Positions 8,962-14,256 of a stretch of 14,256 nt of DNA are shown here, one piece after another. The first letter of the stretch is position 1. The number at the start of each line of letters is the position of its first letter. Below the pieces are notes generated by a model. The model did not search any database. It was given only the letters and a program-made list of their open reading frames with translations, and was not told the DNA's origin. A program made the position numbers and the translations under genes. The stretch is from Porogramme epimiltina (lineage: Eukaryota; Basidiomycota; Agaricomycetes; Polyporales; Polyporaceae), in contig FTLJ01001572.1 in NCBI GenBank assembly GCA_900155495.1, positions 1-14,256 on the forward strand. Direction: 5' to 3'.

Positions 8962-9215
8962 ACTATGCAGCCACGATTGCAGCCGCCCACAACTACGACC
9001 ATACGAGCCATTGACCACGACGATTCACGACGGAGACACCCGGACTCGTGCAAACATTAAATACATAACGCTCTCTACTTGCGAGTGTCCACCTGGGGGT
9101 GCTTGGCGGCTCACGTATTGTCGTTCGGGTGCCCTTGTAGTTCACGTATTTGTCTTTTTGGTTTATGATGTGCTCCGCTCGAGGTATTTTGGATGTGCGG
9201 CCCGCCCACACTCAA
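8962..9215 (+). other. 3' flank of permease copy 2, shared with copy 1
   Basis: Non-coding DNA that aligns with 2360-2610 through blocks such as ACGACGGAGACAC, GTGTCCACCTGGGGGTGCT and TGTCGTTCGG. Because the stop codon is lost, the frame from the last exon would read into it until TAA at about 9058. Confidence 0.6.
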
Positions 9216-9907
9216 TACACCGAAGCTCGCTAGTCCGTCGTGCAGCTTAACCAATGACTAGAAGACGAGATAGGAAATATACAGAGGGGCCGATTCGTGC
9301 AAGAGGCACACGCGTTGCTCGTAGTAGTGACAGAGGCAGCACATTCGACTACCAGATGTACGCCTGCATTCACCTGACCTCTCTCGTAGAAGAACCTTGT
9401 CCATCGAGCGAGCACGTGGCGGCTCTTATCATGATTTTAACCGGAGACCTATCACTTAGTTCGTTGAGAATGCAGCCAGCTCTACTCTCCGTGGGACAAG
9501 TAACATAGGTTGCGATATTGGAAAGGTGCAACGGAAGGAGCGTAGAGAGTGGGAGAACAGGCGGTCGGGCGCAACGCGCCAGGTGTCAAAGTTAGTGCAC
9601 TCGTGATCACACACCTTGAGTGTCGCCCCCAAATAAGCTTATCGACTACACTTGCAATACTAGCGGAGTCTTCCCCGTCTTGGACTGCAGTAACGTTCGG
9701 CTGTGACAGCAGTTTGGGGTTCTGTGAGATTGGTCAGTCAGAAACACCCGAGAATGGCACGATATGCAGTCCCTTAGTCACCCAAAGTACTAGAAGCGGG
9801 CGTCGGTAGCACAACGTCTGCTTGTATACATGTGTATGCAGCCGTTGCATCTAAAGATCTCCCTGGATTCACTGGAAAGCTTTTCGCCTATGCTGCAGTG
9901 ATATTAA
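9216..9907. other. Intergenic stretch, no gene recognised
   Basis: Two open frames of about 85 codons (9254-9508 and 9549-9809) have no splice context, no match in unit 1 and no recognisable motif, so I leave them out. A weak block near 9696-9725 resembles 3138-3168, consistent with the tandem duplication. Confidence 0.45.
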
Positions 9908-10073
9908 TCCCGGGACCCTAAGTACCCAGCTGAGGGATGCGTGTGTAACCTCGAATCAAGTGGCGGGATATCTATCTGCAGGTGCGCGGTGTCGGAGCTT
10001 GAAGCTTAAGAGTGGGACGTGGCTTCTTCACGGCACCTGTAGAGAGGCCATTGGCGTCCATGTGGCACTGCTT

Positions 10074-10182
10074 GTACCATAGGTGGTACGAGTGTATTCG
10101 CCCGTGGCTTTGCCACAATATGGGCCTTCGGCCCTCTAGTCGCTACGTATGCGTGGGCTTTTAGCCCTCCGATAATCGCTAC
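10074..10182. repeat. Cluster of four short perfect stem-loops in element B
   Basis: GTACCA/TGGTAC (10074-10089), GTGGC-TTT-GCCAC (10104-10116), GGGCC-TTC-GGCCC (10122-10134) and GGGCT-TTT-AGCCC (10155-10167). The last three have 5-bp stems and 3-nt loops. The last two are each followed by TCGCTAC (10140-10146 and 10176-10182), so they look like two units of a hairpin-plus-TCGCTAC tandem repeat. They lie just inside the left arm. No tract of T follows to suggest a terminator. Confidence 0.75.
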
Positions 10183-10613
10183 AACACGATATTGAGGGCC
10201 CTTTAGATTAGCCTTGTGCGGGTGAGGTCTGTGACGGAGGCCTGCACGGCGAGGGAGAGTCTGGGGGGAAGGGGGCGCGGTAGGTGGGCTGTATGCGTGC
10301 CTTCATGGACTCGATAACGTCGTGTGCATCATGGATTATTTTGATCTCCAGGAACTTGGCCACCCCTCAGGCCCATTCCAGCGCCGGCTGCGGCCTCTGT
10401 TCATTTGATGAGTGAGTGCACAATACGTGCAGTTATAATCAGATACAAGGGAGAAGTACGAGGATGATGATGTACCATACGGAGGTGTAGCGTGTAGTAC
10501 AGTGCAATGTTCAAAAAACGACAAACTCACTGGCCTCGGATAACGACTCGATCAGCGGCGGAAGCGCCCTGATCACGTGCATGTAACGGTGTGACTATAG
10601 TAGCTTTGGCACA

Positions 10614-10668
10614 ATGACAGGTGCCATTGGCTCCTACACGGCCGTGTAGAAGCGACGACACCTGTCAT
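10614..10668. repeat. 55-nt nested palindrome in the right arm of element B
   Basis: ATGACAGGTG at 10614-10623 pairs with CACCTGTCAT at 10659-10668, and a perfect 16-nt palindrome, CTACACGGCCGTGTAG, sits in the middle at 10634-10649. The two share the same centre to within one base. Confidence 0.8.
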
Positions 10669-10830
10669 CTATGTGAGTCCCCGATCACGCCTTATATGGC
10701 GATGATGCACACCAGGGGTCACACTCTCAAGCTTCAGGCTCCGACACCGCGCACCTGCAGATATCCCGCCACTCGATTCGGGGTTACACACACATCCCCC
10801 AGCCTGATGTCATGTTATCCCCCCAAGCCC

Positions 10831-11031
10831 CTGACTTGTCAACCTCACGGTCTCCAAGACCGTCGTCTGTTACCGACCGATGGTTCGTCACATGGGGAAA
10901 TTATTCAGGTGGGGAGGTTGTTCACGCGGGGTTTGTCTCCAGCGAGGTCCATGCCGACCTGTACCGCGGGGGATATGGAGAGAACTGTGGGGATCATTTC
11001 GGCTGGTGCAGCGGCGGTGGCGGCGCGCTCG
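10831..11031. other. Spacer before the unit 2 promoter region
   Basis: Aligned in patches with about 4000-4208 (CAACCTCACGG; GGAGARAACYGTGGG then TTTCGGCTGG just before TATA). No gene is assigned; the long plus-strand frame across it is not kept in unit 1. Confidence 0.45.
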
Positions 11032-11113
11032 TATAAACAGGTGACTACCCCAAGTAGCCCTATCTTCCTCCCCCTCCACCACCACATGCTACAACCTCCC
11101 TCCCCCGACGATG
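11032..11113 (+). promoter_or_regulatory. Conserved TATA box, CT-rich tract and ATG (copy 2)
   Basis: GTATAAACAGGTGA, a C/T-rich tract and ATGCTTGCA at 11111 match unit 1 at 4209-4293. Here the sixth codon is CAA rather than TAA, so the frame runs on for 17 codons before TGA. A possible intron (GTGCGT at about 11133 to GTGCAG at about 11176) would join it to a longer frame ending at TAG near 11283, but unit 1 does not support that model. Confidence 0.45.
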
Positions 11114-11775
11114 CTTGCACCCGCTCAAGATTGTGCGTATCGGCACGAATGTCTGGCATCCTGATACCTGGTGCAGACGCTCGGGCTGCCAGTCATTTTC
11201 TATCACCTAGTAGGTCTCTTTATTCACCTTTTCCAAGCACGCTCGCGTATGAGTACATAACTGACTGGGACTCCGATACCTAGTCCCTCATTTTAGGCGA
11301 TTTGAGTGTAAATCCCTGTTAACAGACTCCACAATGTAAGTGTTCAGCTTCACGCTCCAGAAGCATAGCCCTGATATCTGGGCACAAGGCGAGGCTCAAA
11401 TTGACGTGTGTTGGACGCGTTGGGTGCATCCTTTGTCATCATTACCCTTTCTGTCGTCTGCTACCGCGCCGGTGATGGAACCACGTCCCTGTGACTCTGG
11501 GCGCTCCGGCGCTCAAAGCACCGGTCCGTGCGTTCCTCGGAGACGTAATCAGGCTTTGTCTACGGATATAGCGCTCCAGGGGAGGTATGCCTGTCTCGTG
11601 ACTCGCTTAGGAGATTTCGGTGCTCACAACCTTTCCCATAGCGGGGACCAACATGGGACCCTAAACGCAAAAAAAATCGCCACTGTTGATTTATACTAGG
11701 ACGGCGAACAGCAGTGCTAAATAGAAATCAGTATGTCTACCAGCGGTTTCGGTGTTTTCTTACTCGGGCAGTAAG
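11114..11775 (+). pseudogene. Decayed, duplicated region upstream of the unknown gene (copy 2)
   Basis: Counterpart of 4294-5035, with the same RNQALSTD-coding patch near 11539 and the GCAGTAAGCTGTGCGTCTGAC block near 11768. Frames and spacing differ from copy 1, so no protein is assigned. The intron donor seen in copy 1 at 4375 is absent (TAGGTCTC in place of GTAAGTCTC). Confidence 0.4.
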
Positions 11776-11933
11776 CTGTGCGTCTGACTGACCTTGAATC
11801 CCACGGTTATTGCAGGCTTCCCTCATACACGACTAGTCGTGTTACATTGTTAGCTTTTCTCGACCTCCTTCTGCGTGCTCTATCCTCTGTGTCTCTCCGC
11901 CCTTCTGGATACGATACCGTGCTCGATTCTACC

Positions 11934-12861
11934 ATGCCTGGAAATCCTCTGTTCAAACTCTTTCGAAGGTCGGCTTTCATCCGAGGGCGTTCAAACGCTC
12001 CCCCCGCACCAGGCTCCTCGTAAGTTGACTGCGCCTATGTTCATCATATCCACGGGTTCATTCATGTATCCAATAGAGCTCTTCGCCGAATACTAGGAAT
12101 AGCGAGGTCTGATACCGCGATCATAGGTGATGGGGCGCAGACTGGGTACGCACGCCGCAACTTGTCCGGTGTAGGCTCGCATCTAATCCCCATGGCCTAA
12201 TCAGTTTTGGAAGCCCTACAAATGAGTCCTTCGCGGACGGCCCAGCCGATCCAGACATACGCGAAATAGAGCCTGCGCCCTATGAGGTCCCCGTTGTCGT
12301 GCGTCGGGAGGCGAACACACCGTCCTTGACTATCCAGGCACTTCACGCGCGGCTTTTCAAGACGCAGGGCACGATACGCATCCGCCTCGCTCTCCCCGGG
12401 AGTGATGTGGGGATATCGCTCGTGGTCGAAACCAGGTTTAGTTACGTTACCATCGGAGAGCTTCAAACCGCACTGTATACAGCATTATACGCATCGCCGC
12501 CGGCATCGCTAGTCAGTGCACCTTACCCGGTCGCCATGGAGGCGTTTCGGAAGCGGGTTGGCCCAATTAATAGCAGAGGATTCCCGTCCCTCATCGATTT
12601 CTACCCCCCAAACCACGCCGATGATGGGTACTTGGTTCTTGTTTTGAAACCGTTGAATGGGCAGTTGGGAGAGGCAACTGAGTACGAGGTCGCTTGGTCC
12701 AATGCGTGAGCGTATCCTATCTCTACTCCTTCTGGCTGAGGTTGACGTCTACGAAAGTCACCCCAACCCACGCCTCGTGCCGCAGGAATGGTTCTGATAG
12801 AAGTTTCTCAAAATGTCGCGAGTGTATGTGTACCACCTGCAACGTCCCCACGATGATGTAG
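11934..12861 (+). CDS. Unrecognised four-exon protein, copy 2 (243 aa, C-terminus frameshifted)
   Basis: Paralogue of the gene at 5183. Exons 11934-12019, 12077-12145, 12205-12705 and 12786-12861 (TAG). Introns match in position and phase; exons 2 and 3 have identical length to copy 1, and exon 1 is two codons shorter. In exon 3, 139 of 166 codons encode the same residue, with 46 silent and 27 replacement changes and no gaps. Copy-specific residues cluster at about core positions 118-126 (RIGQLDGEGL against RVGPINSRGF), a likely surface loop. In exon 4 copy 2 has AGAAG where copy 1 has 12 nt, a 7-nt net loss that moves the end into a cysteine-rich frame unlike copy 1; this end may be an artefact of decay. 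Function unknown. Confidence 0.72.
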
Positions 12862-12914
12862 GGGCGAAAGAGCTTCCAGAGTTTGCGCGCCAACTGCTGA
12901 GGCCTGAGATGTAA
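12852..12914 (+). other. Relic C-terminal coding tail, out of frame, copy 2
   Basis: The DNA reads DDVGAKELPEFARQLL, then RPEM and TAA at 12912-12914, in a frame different from the one exon 4 enters through its splice site. The frame is open back to about 12801. It matches the tail at 6122-6187 in copy 1. Confidence 0.65.
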
Positions 12915-13583
12915 CTAGATGTAGGTTTGGTAGGCATCGAAGGAGCGATATGAAACGAATATGTATAGAGAGTATAGTGCATAACAAAATGGGACTTTCT
13001 GCCAAAACCTATGTCGTATGTACTATCCATAAGTGTTCGTCGGAAAGTTGTGATTGGATTGAATGGGCGCCTATCACACGTCCTTGCGTGTGGCCGGAGC
13101 AAGTCGTGATCAACCCGACGGTCGTCGGTGCTCAATTGTCTTTTCTACGGCCATATCCCGCTAGTCCCCGATCGTGGATCCTCGTCATACCCCTACTCCC
13201 ACCCCATAGCCCCTCTAGGCATGCTGCGAATGCCTTATGCTGCCTTCTCAATCGACTCGATACGTCATAGCGTCGGACCGTGACCCCTGTGGTAGACCGT
13301 AGCTGCGCCCTCTAACAGGCAACAGGTGAGTTAATGAACCTCCGTTCATAGGTCGTTGCTCCGTCCGTCTCATCTTGCCTTGGAAGTGGCAGGACTACTC
13401 ACCGGCTGTAATCACATGAAGACGATGTTAGGAAGTCCACACCTGCCCTCCTATATATTGAGCATGCCGCTCCGACAAGTGATGGTTGGCATCTGCACTG
13501 ATGCTATTTAGTGTATCTGATGTTCATTCGTGAGTGTCCATTCAACGTACTGCGCTTTCCTCGCTTATTGTAAGATTGAACAG
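12915..13583. other. 3' flank of unknown gene copy 2 and unmatched spacer
   Basis: 12915-13085 aligns with the DNA after copy 1 (6188-6360). Beyond that, about 13090-13583 has no match elsewhere in the window. A TATATA motif lies at about 13452, but no convincing coding exon follows directly. The 106-codon frame at 12950-13270 starts in shared 3' flank and is not conserved, so it is not called. Confidence 0.4.
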
Positions 13584-13773
13584 GTTGGTGCGCCGTTCCA
13601 CACTGCCCCGCGCATGATGGCTCGCCTCGGTCGTCGGACTTGGCGCGTCCTTCTCCAGGCCGAAAGCTGCTGCATTACAGAAGGCGAACTCCCTAATGGT
13701 GCCGCAAGGATAGCAGATGGGCTTATTTGCGATGCCATCCAGGATGTGCGGGTCAACAACTGTAGCGTCTATG
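13584..13773 (+). other. Possible anonymous exon between units 2 and 3
   Basis: A stretch of 63 open codons plus one base, bounded by AACAG at 13583 and ATG|GTATGT at 13774, encoding a peptide that includes RIADGLICDAI. It has splice-like borders and no counterpart in units 1 or 2. The opposite strand is also open. It matches no protein I recognise; it could be a fragment of an inserted gene or chance. Confidence 0.2.
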
Positions 13774-13843
13774 GTATGTCTTCGATTTTCACTTTCTTCC
13801 ATCCCCGCCCTCCTTTCTCCCTCCATGGCTACTCCGCTGGATG

Positions 13844-14256
13844 AGGGCGAGCGCTGATTGTGCCTATGTGGCTCGGGATCGCGCGCTCGGATGAGTCGAG
13901 AGTGTTGTTTCGGACCTAGGGTGGATGGTGGTGTCGTGGTGTCGTGTGTTGGTTTTACTCGGCGAGTGTTCGTTTGCGTCTCGTGAGTGGCCCATCCTGA
14001 CCATTACCACTCCGCCTCGTCTAGACGTTCACTACATCCCGTGCGACCCAAGGTACGTCACAGGACCTCTTCACTCTCCTGAGGGCTCACAAGCTCTGTC
14101 CCTTAGAGCTCAGCAACCTCTTCTGGGTATCTATTTGGTCGACGGGTGGGTCCCCACTCTCGGGGCTCCCGTGGCTCATCATCTTGGTTATTGCTGCGGT
14201 ACGTCTCTCGACTCTCCAACTTCTACCCCTTCCGCACCACCCGCCCCCGCCCTCCC
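13844..14256 (+). pseudogene. Third permease copy, internal fragment running off the right edge
   Basis: Aligns with 1010-1530 of the intact gene. Recognisable parts are the 9-nt exon region (GCGCTCGG at about 13887, donor GT changed to AT), exon 14025-14052 (TFTTSRATQ, exactly 28 nt) and exon 14107-14198 (FW, GSPLSGLPW, LIILVIAA; 18 nt shorter than the intact exon and still in frame). The 15-nt NVITV exon is removed by a deletion of roughly 70 nt, and the upstream exons are absent. Missing parts make it a pseudogene, although the two exons present remain open and keep good splice sites. The rest lies outside the window. Confidence 0.75.

Larger units (their letters stand above)
9908..10830. 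mobile_element. Non-coding element with long terminal inverted repeats (copy B)
   Basis: The left arm (about 9918-10060) recurs reverse-complemented at about 10620-10815. Shared blocks are GGGATGYGTGTGTAACC, CGAATCRAGTGGCGGGATAT, CTGCAGGTGCGCGGTGTCGG, AGCYTGAAGCTTRAGAGTG and, further in, GTSGCTTCTWCACGG. The right arm carries about 50 extra nt near 10670-10720. No transposase frame is visible in the roughly 550-nt middle. The outer ends resemble those of the element at 3131-3880 (CTAAGTA, GAGGGATGCGTG, GTAACC, GAATCA), and both sit at the same place in the tandem unit. Exact borders and target duplications are unclear. Confidence 0.7.

Noticed and set aside
10122..10167. GC hairpins as bacterial-type terminators
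   Set aside because: The sequence is eukaryotic, the stems are only 5 bp and no run of T follows.
10621..11283. 220-codon frame over the end of element B and the TATA region
   Set aside because: It crosses an inverted-repeat arm and a conserved core promoter, is low-complexity in places and has no counterpart in unit 1.
12950..13270. 106-codon frame after unknown gene copy 2
   Set aside because: It begins in 3' flank shared with unit 1, where the frame is not open, and has no recognisable motif.

Overview
The window looks like nuclear DNA from a basidiomycete fungus, most likely an agaricomycete. Genes are cut into many short exons by 45-165 nt introns with GTRNGT 5' sites, CTNAY branch sites and YAG ends. 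Codons in the intact gene end mostly in C or G, and CT-rich tracts precede the ATGs. There are no operons, ribosome binding sites, tRNAs, rRNAs, CRISPR arrays or phage genes. Most long open frames here are by-products of GC-rich DNA or run across introns.

The layout is a decayed tandem duplication with a period of about 6.7-6.9 kb. Unit 1 runs from the left edge to about 6380. It holds the last ~355 codons of an apparently intact MUP1-type methionine/amino-acid permease gene (67-2359), a long-inverted-repeat element (about 3131-3880), a decayed promoter-plus-ATG region (about 4130-5035) and an unrecognised four-exon gene (5183-6121). Unit 2 (about 6460-13085) repeats this order: a permease pseudogene (about 6467-8961), a related inverted-repeat element (about 9908-10830), the same promoter region (about 10975-11775) and a paralogue of the unknown gene (11934-12861). 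Unit 3 starts at about 13844 with an internal piece of a third permease copy and runs off the right edge.

The two gene types have fared very differently. Permease copy 2 has several nonsense codons, frameshifts, dead splice sites, a missing exon and a lost stop codon. Copy 3 lacks at least one exon. The unknown gene keeps all three introns at the same phases, and exon 3 has identical length (501 nt) in both copies. In that exon I count 46 silent against 27 replacement codon differences out of 166, so it has been under purifying selection as a protein. Even so, both copies appear to have lost the same C-terminal tail of about 20 residues, by different lesions: an in-frame TAA in copy 1 and a 7-nt net deletion in copy 2.

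The most unusual single observation is in the intact permease. Its frame across a run of tiny exons closes only if a one-nucleotide exon at position 1162 is used. The two elements between the genes share related ends but not interiors, and both are rich in nested palindromes and stem-loops. I found no multi-gene system beyond the permease/unknown-gene pair, and nothing shows that the two genes act together.
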